Origin: Nissolia schottii
Lineage: Eukaryota; Streptophyta; Magnoliopsida; Fabales; Fabaceae
DNA length: 64,000 bases
Reading direction: 5' to 3'
NCBI GenBank assembly: GCA_003254905.1
Contig: QANU01058799.1
Span: 81,168-145,167, forward strand
This document shows positions 47,799-59,624 of the stretch, in pieces; position 1 is the stretch's first letter, and each line of letters starts with the position of its first letter. The translations under genes were made by a program, and so were the position numbers. Under the pieces are notes generated by a model. That model saw nothing but the letters and a program-made list of their open reading frames with translations, was not told the DNA's origin and made no database searches.

Positions 47799-47987
47799 CT
47801 CTCTAACTCGCATCCATGAAATAGGTAGGTAGCTTTCTCGTTTTTCATTCTTAGTTGTTTTGTTTCCATCTACTCAAGGTAAGGATACGTCTAGGTATAG
47901 CACATTCAAATTGATTACTCCAACCAAAGATAATTAATTGTAAATTTGTAACAATTGATTTTAGTGTCACATGAGCTCAAAAAGTCT
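46587..47987. other. NHL 3' region and intergenic DNA
   Basis: Probable 3'UTR to about 46900. No further gene. A clean (AAT)n microsatellite of 54 bp is at 47745-47798. Confidence 0.55.
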
Positions 47988-48790
47988 TAGAATGTATTTT
48001 TAAGTTGGATTTAAGAGGGAAAAGAAAGATTTTGAGGGGGCTTAATCATTAAATTTAGACTACGTTTAGAAGTGGGTATGTTGACTGACTTAGTCTGTTT
48101 AGCTCAATCCGCAATAAACCAAAAGTAAATGAGTTGAATTGGGTTGGTTCGCAAAATAAATGGATCAGCAACTATACTGGCTCACGTCCGCACAGCATAA
48201 CCCAAGGGATCAGCGGGCCGACCCGCATTTTACAAAAAATTAGTTTAAACTTTTAGTCCATCCTATCTAAAAAAATTAGTCCATTACAAAAAAGAAAATT
48301 GCAAAAGAAAAAAAATGTAAAACCAATGTAAAATTACATGTAAAATCATTATTCCTTGAACTTATAATGATAAAAGGTTAAGGAAATTTTGCATGGAATT
48401 TGAGCTGTTTTAGAATGAGTTTGTAATTTGTGGTTATTCTTTATTAGTTGGATTGTGTGTTATAAGAAAATTAAACTAAATTAAATAATGAGTGAATAAA
48501 AACAACAGATAAATAACAATTGTAAATAAATAAATATATAGTGAAGTAATTTGCGGGTTAGTCCCATGACTTTGCGAGTTGAGCCCGCTAAACACGCTGG
48601 TTACGTGGGGCAAATCAAAAAGCCTACATTTAAACGGATCAACAAATTAACTAGTCCTAACCAGTGCAAATTAAGCAATCCGCGGGCCGATTTGCGGGCC
48701 ATGACCCATATACCCACCTCTAACTGAACCCTTTCATTTACCTCTTAAATCCAATTCGCAAACACACCCTTAAATCTTAAAATCAAGATA
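47988..48790. mobile_element. Outer TIR element interrupted by a hAT MITE
   Basis: The left arm TTGGATTTAAGAGGGAAAAGAAA (about 48003) and the right arm, whose inverse is TTGGATTTAAGAGGTAAATGAAA, form inverted repeats preceded by AGAATGTATTTTTAAG and AAGGGTGTGTTTGCGAA respectively. Without the inserted hAT sequence the outer element would be only about 140 bp. Confidence 0.6.
48068..48723. mobile_element. Inner hAT-type MITE (about 656 bp)
   Basis: Ends AGAAGTGGGTATG and CATATACCCACCTCTAA are inverted repeats, shared with the 88-bp element at 35324-35411. Subterminal regions are full of GGGCC/GCGGG words (CAGCGGGCCGACCCGC, CCGCGGGCCGATTTGCGGGCC) around an AT-rich centre. An 8-bp target duplication is not clear. 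Confidence 0.7.
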
Positions 48791-49082
48791 AAAATAGTAC
48801 ATCTCTAAATTAAGCTTTTGATATTATAATATTACCATATTAATTCTATGAAGATTTATATCAAACAATCCCATTAAAAAAGAGACTTATATCAACTAGA
48901 CATACTAAAAGTTTAAATGTGACTACATTTTTCTTAGACTCTTTATCAAAAATAAAAAAATAAAAAAATTAAAGGAGTGATCAAAATAACGAACTTAGAA
49001 ACTGTTTTATACATATAATGGATTGGTTTAGTAACACATTCTTGTTATAAAATAAAATATGATGACGCTATTCTAAAATTAT

Positions 49083-49803
49083 GAGTTAAATATGTTTTTA
49101 GTTCTTAAAAAATTAAAAATTTTATGTTTTGTCTTTTAATTTTTTTTGGTTAAGAATTAGCCTCAAAAAATTTTTTTGATAAGATTTAATCCTTACCGTT
49201 AGAATAGGGCATTAACCGCTAACGTAACATTTAAATTTATCATGTGGCCCATCACATGATAGGCACGTGACAAACCTCATCTATTTTAAAACCCAACCCA
49301 CTCATAACTCATGTTCATTCAAAAAACTTTTAAAAACACAAATATAGAAACCTTATTTCCCAATTTCCTCTCATCTCTCCAACCCCTTTTCAAACCCCCA
49401 AATCAAATTGGAACCCTTCTCCAAAACACCATTTCAGATTACCAATATTCGTAACCCACAACAAAAACAAAAATAATTTCACAATCCATCACCCGACACC
49501 GTTCAACAAACACCAAATACAACAAAATCAAAACGGAAATGCTCAACAACCAAAAAGAAAAATTCAGAACAAGAGCATAAAAACCTTTCAGTTTCAGAAG
49601 CTCAGCTACATTTCCCCCATTGAAAAAGAAAAAATCTGCTAAGAATCTCACAACCCCAAAAGCAAAGTGAGGACCTTTTTCTCGGAATCAAGCATATTGG
49701 GAAGGGATGAAGGCCACAAGGAACACGCCCTCCTCTGTAGTAATTCATCAAGAGTGAAGTTTGGTGAAGTTTGTTCTTTTGATGTTGAGATGATGAAGTT
49801 GAT
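49083..49803 (+). mobile_element. Left end of a Mutator-like element running into the gap
   Basis: GAGTTAAATATGTTTTTAG matches the terminal repeat of the element at 19181-19695. Internal words such as CATGTGGCCCATCACATGATAGGCACGTGAC parallel that element's GGTCACGTGGC region. From 49300 on the sequence changes to C-rich, transcript-like DNA (CAATTTCCTCTCATCTCTCC...) and a less biased stretch at 49610-49800, which might be captured host sequence. The other end is not visible. Confidence 0.5.
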
Positions 49804-50687
49804 NNNNNNNNNNNNNNNNNNNNNNNNNNNNNNNNNNNNNNNNNNNNNNNNNNNNNNNNNNNNNNNNNNNNNNNNNNNNNNNNNNNNNNNNNNNNNNNNN
49901 NNNNNNNNNNNNNNNNNNNNNNNNNNNNNNNNNNNNNNNNNNNNNNNNNNNNNNNNNNNNNNNNNNNNNNNNNNNNNNNNNNNNNNNNNNNNNNNNNNNN
50001 NNNNNNNNNNNNNNNNNNNNNNNNNNNNNNNNNNNNNNNNNNNNNNNNNNNNNNNNNNNNNNNNNNNNNNNNNNNNNNNNNNNNNNNNNNNNNNNNNNNN
50101 NNNNNNNNNNNNNNNNNNNNNNNNNNNNNNNNNNNNNNNNNNNNNNNNNNNNNNNNNNNNNNNNNNNNNNNNNNNNNNNNNNNNNNNNNNNNNNNNNNNN
50201 NNNNNNNNNNNNNNNNNNNNNNNNNNNNNNNNNNNNNNNNNNNNNNNNNNNNNNNNNNNNNNNNNNNNNNNNNNNNNNNNNNNNNNNNNNNNNNNNNNNN
50301 NNNNNNNNNNNNNNNNNNNNNNNNNNNNNNNNNNNNNNNNNNNNNNNNNNNNNNNNNNNNNNNNNNNNNNNNNNNNNNNNNNNNNNNNNNNNNNNNNNNN
50401 NNNNNNNNNNNNNNNNNNNNNNNNNNNNNNNNNNNNNNNNNNNNNNNNNNNNNNNNNNNNNNNNNNNNNNNNNNNNNNNNNNNNNNNNNNNNNNNNNNNN
50501 NNNNNNNNNNNNNNNNNNNNNNNNNNNNNNNNNNNNNNNNNNNNNNNNNNNNNNNNNNNNNNNNNNNNNNNNNNNNNNNNNNNNNNNNNNNNNNNNNNNN
50601 NNNNNNNNNNNNNNNNNNNNNNNNNNNNNNNNNNNNNNNNNNNNNNNNNNNNNNNNNNNNNNNNNNNNNNNNNNNNNNNNNNNNNNN
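49804..50687. other. Assembly gap (884 N)
   Basis: Run of N. The flank at 50688-50706 is a poly-G tract (13 G, A, 5 G), which may have caused the sequencing break. Confidence 1.
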
Positions 50688-50706
50688 GGGGGGGGGGGGG
50701 AGGGGG

Positions 50707-51102
50707 ATTGCAAAATAGGACATGAAATAGTACTATTGAGCCACTGCATAACACATTTGGAGAAGTGTAGACCAAGTAAATTAAGAAAAGAAGGTAGAGT
50801 GTAGTAATTTTATGTATGCTCAACTGTTCCTTCATACATGGAAGCAACAATGTTAAAAATTATATAAATGGCCTATCTTGAAATAGGGGAACCAAATTTT
50901 CTTTCAGGATCAAACTCTGAATGCAAACTGTCTCTCCTTTCCTCTGCAAAATGACAATAGGGTCTGCTTTATTTGTCCACCATCAATCATATAGACACAT
51001 TACTTTGGGAACTTGGAAGCACAGAAGATTTGCTCGATTATGTAGTTTCATAATTATTTTCTTAGTAAGCAATAGAAAATACATGTTGAAAAAGAGGATT
51101 AC
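50707..51102 (-). other. Probable 3'UTR and downstream DNA of NBS1
   Basis: No coding signal. The stretch next to 51103 is expected to be NBS1 3'UTR; a poly(A) site cannot be assigned. Confidence 0.45.
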
Positions 51103-54100
51103 CTACGAACTCAGAATCCCACGAAGAGAACCAGCTGTGCCTCGTTTTCTTGTCTGCAGCAAGAACGCGTACAAAGTAAAGGCAGATACTCGTTAAGTCA
51201 AAGCTTAAATATGGACCAGATCTTCTCTCACTCTCCTTTGGCAAAAGAGGAGGGTATTGGACTTACCTTCTGGTTATTAAAAAGATCTTCTGCCACAGCT
51301 TCCATTTGCTTTCGCCTTTTTTCCTCCTTCACAGACTCAACCATCTCATCATTCCCATAGTCAGAATCTCTGTGGTTGAAAACAAGGAAATGCAACACGG
51401 CCCATTACTAGGTGAAAAGTAATGAAGTATGGCTAGCAAGATTTCTTTTGAAATAACATACAGAAATCAGATTTAACATCATTCTTACTTGTATGGATAT
51501 TTTGCAAATGGAACAAGATTGTCAAAACTATTACCGGATTGGGTTTGTCCCTGCAATTCCATTTCAAAGAAAACTGGATAAGTTAGGAACTGTGTTTCAT
51601 GAACTATGATTTTAGCCATATATGCTAAAATTGAATAAATTGACTTGCAAAGCAATAAGGGTTGTTCGAATTTAGAGGTTAGACAAGCTGCAAAATAAAC
51701 TCAACCAGTCCAATTATGCAAGTTTCAACTACAACACATGACAAGCAATTTATAAGCAAGAGATATGGGATCAAAATACACCTTTCTAAAATGTTTGAAA
51801 TTCGGAACATTGCTGTTTGATACAGTCCTTGTGTTAGTAACTATACTTATATCTCGAACAACTAAACCTTGGCTGTAAATAATATCTGAATTTCCACTCT
51901 CATAATCATTAATCTTGTCTTTCCTCACTTTCATACCACCACTACCATCTCTGAAGCTGGTAGCATGAGAATCCAATCTATTAGAAGAACCATCCAAGGA
52001 TGTTTCTGTTTTTGGATGTTTCATGTCATTCAATGTAGTAGAAACATCATCTGAGGATGCTTTCATTCTCTCATTTTTTATCTTGTCCAAACTGCCAGAA
52101 TCATCATCCAATTCTTCTGTTTTTGCATATTTTACATTATCTACATTGCAGAATGTCTCACTTGCACGGGCTGATGTGGCTGTTTCAACTTCAGTATCTG
52201 AATCTGCTACAACTGTCTCGTCTGTGGAGCATGAAGATGAAACAAGTACTGCAACAAATACTCAGCTTGTTATAGTAACTGAATAAAGTACAAACTTCAT
52301 CGAACACGGAGTTTAGATTGTTTATTTTCAAATGAAAAATATATTGGGGAAACATTTTCAAGAAAATTATGTATGCCAAAAAAGCTCCTTTGACTACTAT
52401 GACAGATAGCTAACGAAAACAGTCATCTATCAATTGGCAATTTTTTAGGAGGTGCTTGTAAACACATTAACAAAGGTTGAAGGTAGTTTTCAAATAATTT
52501 ACAAAGGATATTGCATCCAATTAGACAAACAAAGAGCAAGTAAATATTTAGGTTCTTTATTTATTTGGTGGGAGGGCGAGGAGGAGGAAAATAAAAGGAG
52601 GGGGGAGGGGAGGGAGTTCGACAAAATATATTTGATTATGATGAGTACTTACTGCATGGTGACTTCAATATAGATAGATCAAGCTCTCCACTCAAAGCAG
52701 CAAATATTATATCCATCTCATCCACTCTAAGCAAGGAACTTTGTTTATTGAAGCGATCAGACTGGCATGTTGATCCTGCTGGTATGACACAAACCACACG
52801 ATTATCATCTCCGTATTCTGAGCCCTACAAAAAATAAATGAGAATCACCATGCTGAAGTACATAATTTTTTAATAAGAGATATAATTGGCCTGAAAGTAT
52901 GTCTAAACACAAGAATATCATAAATCAGATTTGCAAACTGAAAACTTAAACCCTTTTGCTGTACGATGACAACTACATTTCTGATTTAGGTTGATGCCAG
53001 AATGAAAAAGGGGGCTGAGGACAAAAGATGGTATTAATCAACAACAACAGCTGAACTTTTCTCCCTAGACTGTGGATCATACGATGACATTTTTTCACCA
53101 TGTATGACTAGATAGAGAAGACACAGGCTACTGCAGAATATTTTATTTCAAATTCCAGTTTATAGAACAAAGAATAGCATGTGTATTGTACATTAATATT
53201 TAAGAAGTTAGAGGCGTATACATTAGTCAACAACCTCATGTCACTTTCAAATTCCAGAAATTACATTGGAATAAGCAGAATTCATTAATGGAATGAAAGA
53301 AATGAAATACATACTTGACTATTCAAACAAAATTCTTCAAATGAGACAGTTTTTGCACCAGTCACTTCCAATAAAGACTTTAGCTGATCCCTGAATTTAT
53401 ACTGTAAGCAAGGGAAAAGAATACTATAAATAGGTTATCAAGACAAGCTATGCTCCAAACGTAGCAAAATATGTTTATATAGATTCAGAAACTCATGTCT
53501 GTTTGGTCCTACATATTTATTGGTGAAAACAATTAAGGAAAAAAAAAATCCAACACCAGAGTAATCTTTGAAAATGGAAATTTTAGTAACATCTAACATT
53601 CTATTAATCATTAATTCATTCTACTAATCATTAATCTTAATTCATAATGCTTAAAGTTCAGTTTCAGAGGGAGTATAGAGGCCTTTAGAAGACAAATACC
53701 GATTGCACAGATTCCAACAAAAAAGTGTATCCTTTCAAGCAATTTTCACGAGTTTTAGGGTCAGCAACTTTGATAGACACTCCTTCCACTGATACTGCTG
53801 GAATATATCTGCTTGAAAAGAATGAAGAGAAACGAAAGAGCTTCTTCAGTTTACCTAAACAGTGTCAAATCAAGAAATCGCAAGCTTCCTCAACCAAATT
53901 CCAAAGTCTATGCAATACTTACGAATGACAGCTAGGAATCTCAGTGCCAATGCTCTTATCTGCAAAAAACTATACAGGAAAAAATAGTCAGAATTGAAAC
54001 TTTCAACATGAGTGAAATAGCTCTGTACTTGTTCTGCACTAAATCCTTTGATTAAACCAGTCTATAGGTTAGATAATATGTGTGTGGCTGTTGAGTTGTT

Positions 54101-56827
54101 GTGATTAATGAATTCTATCCCTTTTACTAGATGAAACTATAAGCAATGTTTTTGGTCAGAAAGCAGATGTCAGCATGCAAATGCTGACAGACAAATACAT
54201 TTCACGGTATAAGCAGCTAGCAAACGCACCTAGCAAACACGGAAGAATTAATGAATATGTAACATGTCCTAGACTCCTTGCACACGGCTCAAGTTTAAAA
54301 TAAATGAGATCACGAGACTTTTATGTCAAAATAGGTCCACAAGATACATGAAAAGTTACCATTATGCAGGGAACTAGAAATTCTGGTTTTATACTGAGAA
54401 AATCATTCACTCAATTCGAGAAGGTAGTAGGGTTCTAAATATATTATTGCCACACTGTGTATAAACTGCTAAGATGTTTTCAGCAGTGTATCATACACAC
54501 ACACACACACACGCACGCACGCACACACATATAAAAACTCCCTTTTACATGGTCACCCACTTTATTGCAGAAAACTGCTATGTCAGTTTTAAAGGCCACC
54601 CTTATTTGAGATGCATAAATAATTGAAATACATCAACAGAAAAGGAAAAAAAAAATGAATATGATGAGTATGCAAGAAAAGAAGTATCATATACCATCAC
54701 ACTATGGATACAAGTATGATTGATTAATTGGCTACAACCGATTAATAGCATAACGGAGAACCAAAATGATCAATACAAAACACTGAATGATTCTATACCT
54801 CAATCCAAGTTTTGAGAACACAAGATTTCTTGGCGACAACAGCATCAACAATATCCTTCTTCAATGGCATGAGTTGATCCACCATTACATGGGTGCACAC
54901 TTCACCTAAGGTGTGAGTAATACCAGCACCTGGATTGCAAGTGAAAGGTGACCACTATTCACACCAATACAATAGCCAAATGCTTCAACAAGGCAAGGAA
55001 AAAGGACAATAAATGTATTCTATGTCATAACCAGAGTGGCCAGGAACCTGGGATTTCTTTTAACAAGTTGAGTCTAAGTATAGGCTATGGAGCAAGATAA
55101 GCTGAGTGGCCAAGGACTTTTCTGAACATGCCAAATTTCAATTTACTTAACAGAAGCTAATTTGCAAGTCAGTATCAAGGATATGCACACTCTACATCCT
55201 TATCAGCATATTTATTAGTTTCTTGCCATGATTATTAATATTTTCTGAAGGCTCCTAAGTTTAAGCATTTGATAATATAAAAAACTGCATCACTAGCATG
55301 GGACAAAGCAAGTTAGTAATGGCCTTTCAAAATCTATTATCTCTCATCACACTGCAAACCATGATTCTGGCACAAATTTTTATTAATTGAGTGCTTTTCT
55401 TCTTTACCAATATCAAGAAAGTGCAAGATCATGTGCAAGTAACTATATATGTAAAAGCAATTTGAAAGCACATGTAATGTAACCATGAATTATAAGAATT
55501 GAAGAACCTTAATAAAAAATTTTCACAACTAACCAATTGATGAGATTTTTTCTTCAAGGGATTGATCCACTTTGTCCGAGGAACAGATGAAAAAATTGAG
55601 AGGGACATGGCAAAACCTGCCAGGGTAAATTTGAAAGTGTTTTAAGAGAACATGGTTGAATGACAGTTAAATGTCATGAGATTGCATCTATACCTATATA
55701 AACATAGATCCAAAAAAGCACTCTGCAACAAAGTTTTCTAAAAATTAAAAGTAAATGGCACAAAAGGAGTAGAAACCTCAATGGATAGAGATTTAACATA
55801 CTTGTAGGTAGCACTACCAGTTCCAAACGAGACAAGATCGCCATCATCTAATGTGGTTTCTTTGTTTGGTAGCTCATGAACTTTTTTCTTGAGCCCAACA
55901 TTCTTGCTGATAAATGTTCCATACTTGGAGCAATCTCTAATCTTTATGCTGGGTGACAGTTTAGAACGTTCATTTGGTGGAGGGTTTAATAGGTTCATTG
56001 CATTAACAATTATTTCTGCATGAACCCGAGAAACCCCTTTATCTTTGGTGATGATCACATCACAACCTGTAAGCAGAATAGCAGATACAACCAAATTCTT
56101 ATAAAATACTAACATGAAATGCAAAAAACCAATTATTAGTAATGAATATTCAATATTCATAGGGGAAAAAACCTGAAAAGTATGAACACAAAAAACACAA
56201 AATAAAAACAGCAAACTGTCATTACAGACCATTCTGAAAAGCCTACGACCATTTGACTTTGCCCTATAGAGGGAGGAGGGGGAGGGGGGTTCCCTAAGCC
56301 TCCATACAACATCTTAATCTTTCAGGTTGAATTGGCATTTGAAATGGCATGGGAGTTTCTTTGATCAAGTTTTCAGCAATTTGACTATACCAACCCTAAC
56401 TAATCCGAACAAAGTGAAAAAAAATTCAGCTCAACTCTGAGTGTGCCTCTACATTTCTACATGCACCAAGCCTTAGCAGCTTATTCAAATTATGCCAAAG
56501 CGTTCCCAAGATGCATTATCAAATAATAGTGCCAAAATAATTAGTAGTAACCATAAAACGCAGTACCTTTTCGACCAACTTTGTAAGTTCCAGTTTTGAA
56601 TATGTAGTACTTATCTTCACCTGCCATAAAAATCAAATTAAAAAATGGTATAAACATAATGTATAAATGAGATACAGAGTAATATACGTTAACTCGTTTA
56701 TAGAGAGGCTACACAGTAACATGCACAGTGCTTCGGAAGAAGATGAAAGAAAGAAATGGTAAAACAAAAATGAAAAAAATATTAGGGTGCCTGAAAGAGG
56801 ATCGGTGGGGAAGAGTCCCCAAACCAT
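51103..56827 (-). CDS. NBS1: NBS1 / nibrin, DNA double-strand-break repair
   Basis: Thirteen exons join in phase: 56791-56827, 56567-56620, 55802-56066, 55534-55616, 54799-54929, 53923-53969, 53700-53808, 53315-53401, 52653-52824, 51782-52248, 51489-51550, 51267-51369, 51103-51153; 555 residues, like Arabidopsis NBS1 (At3g02680, about 540). NBS1 is the regulatory subunit of the nuclear MRE11-RAD50-NBS1 complex, which senses breaks and activates ATM. The FHA domain (about 20-118) shows YKVGRKGCDVII, KGVSRVHAEI and DCSKYGTFI, with the R, S, H and N-equivalent positions for phospho-threonine binding. Tandem BRCT-like repeats follow (about 119-320), including THTLGEVCTHVMVD and VLKTWIEFFADKS. A long disordered middle has SSCSTDETVVADS. 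The C-terminus carries the MRE11-binding-type block SDIIYSQGLVVRD ... FKHFRK and then EAVAEDLF, the acidic ATM-interaction motif. Intron 1 appears to use a GC donor (CAG|GCACCC). All other introns are GT-AG. Confidence 0.94.
54495..54530. repeat. (CA)n microsatellite
   Basis: CA repeat with CG interruptions (ACGCACGCACGCAC) in NBS1 intron 5. Confidence 0.9.
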
Positions 56828-57719
56828 GGTTCTTCTTCGAAGCTCTTCAAAACAGGTAACCCTCTGTGAATGGCTTCAGCACTTCGCAGAGGAATAATAG
56901 GAAGAGGAAGAAGAAAGGATCCGGCGCAGCGACGTGCCGTTTCATTTGCCACCAAAAACGACATATATATACTTAAGTTTCCTGATTAAACGACATGCTT
57001 CTATATTGACTACCTTTTTTTTCCCCTCCTTTCACAAAACTCTCAATTTAATCTATTATTTTTTAACTCACACAATTTTATCTCTCTTAGATCTTTTGGA
57101 CATCTTAAATCCTGATATTTTTTAAAATCGATCAATTTTTATTGAAAACTTATCTACTTTGTCATGTAAATATTTAAACATCTCATTTTTATCTTTGGCA
57201 ATCATACTTCCACCAATGTGTGACTGTTTTTCATTGTGGACGCACATGTTTTGTGAACTTGAGATGTGAAATGACATCGTTTTGCTTAAAGGAGGATGCG
57301 CTATTAGTTGTATAAAATGACGTCATTTTTGACGTGGAGAGGTGACATGGACGTTTAACATTTATGTCCCTTTGTTATGTGATAAGTTATCTATACCAAT
57401 TTAGAAAATAGATTAAAACACTAACTTGTCTAATTTTTGTAATTTGAAAGGACTAAATTGGCTAAAAAAAATTTAAATGGATAAATTGATCGATTTAAAA
57501 AATAACAGAGACTAAATTGACCAATTTTAAAATTAACAAAGACTAAATGAGCTAAAAAAATTTAAGATGAATGAAACTGTCTGAGTTGAAAACAACATGA
57601 ACTAAATTTGGGGTCTGTCTTTTAAAAAAATTATATTTTGACTTATCGTCTCGTATTATTTCTAAAACATACACTCTCATCCCTTGTAAAATAAAATAAA
57701 CTATAACTACATCCTATTT
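56828..57719. other. NBS1 upstream region and unclassified repeat DNA
   Basis: 56828-56960 is likely NBS1 leader and promoter. 57100-57620 holds recurring 'GACTAAATTGNC(C/T)NAAAAAAATT' words in one orientation, an old unclassified repeat. No gene. Confidence 0.45.
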
Positions 57720-58560
57720 TGACCTAAACGTTTGGGATGACGTGTCCTACGTGCTCTCTGAGGTCCTTAATGTAATTTGAGCTTCTTCCAGGCTGGGCAA
57801 AGCGAGGGGTAGACCTTCAAGACACCCTGACGCTCTAATTAATAAGATGAGTATAGTGAAGTGTCTATGGGAATAGACAACATACCTGTGTAGTGGGGTG
57901 CTACCCATTATCCTATAAATTCCCATGATCATCCCATTATGAGTCTAAGTGGGAGACTGGGGAAGAAGTGCACGCTCACCTTAGCAGGGCTGATGTGGAT
58001 AGACTCCACACATTTCTATGCATACTAGTGGGTCGAAGTCGAGTCTCTAAGGATATTGGGCCAGTTCTCGAGCCAAATAGCTAGTCTAGTATATAGCCCC
58101 CAAGGTTAATCATTTCCTTTGGGTAGCGTGCCGAGGTTGTATAGAGGCCTTCCAGTTTTGCACGGGTATTGATTTGGTGAGGGTTCTTTATCTCAAATTC
58201 TCTGACGTTCAGAGCCCCAAGCCTATTCTCAGTTATTGTTAAGCATGTATGAATGATTGGAACTTCATGGGTCGTACTAATTCTGTCAAGCTTCTTCGCT
58301 TAAGGTCCTTATTGAGTGGAACCCTAATGGGTTATTCTCAACCTCTATCGAGCTCTTTTATCTGCTTTATGATACTAGTCTCTTTGTGTTGATCTCTAGG
58401 TCTCTCTAGTTGAGGTCTTTGGCTTATTAATTCCTTTTGAGATCCTTAGCTCTAAGTCAGTTTTTGCCGACCTAGTTCCATATTGCTTCGGTTTTGTCAA
58501 GCTTTGCATTTGACTTGATCAGGTTTACTTTGGATTTGCCAAGTGTTAGTGACACACATT
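57720..58560. repeat. Possible LTR fragment
   Basis: A sharp change to balanced base composition without open frames, with phrases such as GATGACGTGTCCTACGTGC, CCCATGATCATCCCATTATG and GTATATAGCCCCCAAGG. It resembles the long non-coding LTRs of legume Ty3/gypsy elements. It abuts the 3'-truncated gene at 58668. No TG...CA borders or duplication found, so this is tentative. Confidence 0.35.
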
Positions 58561-58667
58561 ACACATGGAAGCTAAGTACACAAACTTTACAACAACAGAT
58601 ATGCAAACTTTATATGACATATGCTCAAACCTTATGACAGAGTACAAAAGGACGACAAGCACATTAC

Positions 58668-59551
58668 CTCCAACACATATAGGCACCCGCTGATTGTCTT
58701 CAGCTTGTTCTTCCGGTATTGTCGGATACCTTCGACAATGCTTTCGTGGATGTATTGACATTAGTTGTAACGGTGTGGTTGGTCAACATCCACGATTGCT
58801 GCGAGGTATGCCGACTTGGAAATTGGGCAAGTGTTGGGACACAAAAGGCATTTTAATACAAACATTAAAAATGCTCGCCGGAAGGTGTGCCCAATAGGAC
58901 TTTGTCGCACCATCGCAATGAGCTGGCCGATGGTCTGATTCTTGAATGGGGCCAGTAGTGCAAAATGCTTGGGGGCCCTGCACAGAAAAATGTGTTAGCA
59001 TGTTTTTAGAATCGACAGTGTTTGATAGTACTTGAAGAGATATATATATATATATATATATACATATACATACATACATACATATATACACACACACAGA
59101 TAATTTACCATGGCATGGAAGGCCTAACACTGGTCAATCGGCTCGGTCTTAACATCCACCCGCTCGAATGGAGTGTTAAGGTAATGACCCTTAAGGTCAT
59201 AGGAGTCAGCCAAGGCTAGCATCAAAGGGTGGTCTACTTGACCACCCTCTCTTTCCAGCAATGTGCCGAAACCCATTGATTTGACGTCCTCGCGCTGTTC
59301 GCGGGTCAATGAGGCGCATAGCTTTGCCAACATCTTAGCTGAACAGCGCATCTCAATCTTGCACTGCATAAATTCAGAAACAACATATTGACATAGCTTT
59401 GACATAATTAAATGAATTAGATGGAGAAAAGCTTTTTGTGTTTTACCCTTCTGTTCTCAGTTTCGTCATGTGGGATGTTTGTCAACTCCAAGGCCTTTTC
59501 AGCATCCTTGGTCACTGCTTTGCCTTTGTTTGATTTTCTTGAAGGAGCCAT
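58668..59551 (-). pseudogene. Mobile-domain/Ulp1-associated transposon-type gene, interrupted
   Basis: Three exons join in phase: 59447-59551 (MAPSRKSNKGKAVTKDAEKA..., a basic nuclear-type start), 59131-59363 (CKIEMRCSAKMLAKLCASL ... SMGFGTLLERE ... FERVDVKTEPID) and 58668-58977 (APKHFALLAPFKNQTIGQLI, FRRAFLMFVLKCLLCPNT, KSAYLAAIVDVDQPHRYN). A TAA stop follows the last block at 58761. Beyond it the same frame continues with CQYIHESIVEGIRQYR and GCLYVLEV to a donor, where relatives have a tryptophan, so the stop looks like a disabling mutation. The 'GF..LL', 'F..FVLKC.LCP' and 'GCL..L' layout matches large uncharacterised legume proteins usually linked to plant-mobile-domain or Ulp1-type transposons. 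I recognise the type, not an exact family. The 3' part is missing; LTR-like DNA begins at about 58560. Confidence 0.6.
59041..59098. repeat. (TA)n/(CATA)n/(CA)n compound microsatellite
   Basis: Lies inside the second coding intron of the gene at 58668-59551. Confidence 0.9.
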
Positions 59552-59624
59552 TTCTACAATAAGGAACAATCAACATCATTGAATTAATTCAAGCAGGAGT
59601 GATCAAACAATATACAATGAAAAA

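Noticed and set aside
49602-50850. Long frames spanning the second gap
   Set aside because: Same artefact of N; the flanks do not form one protein.
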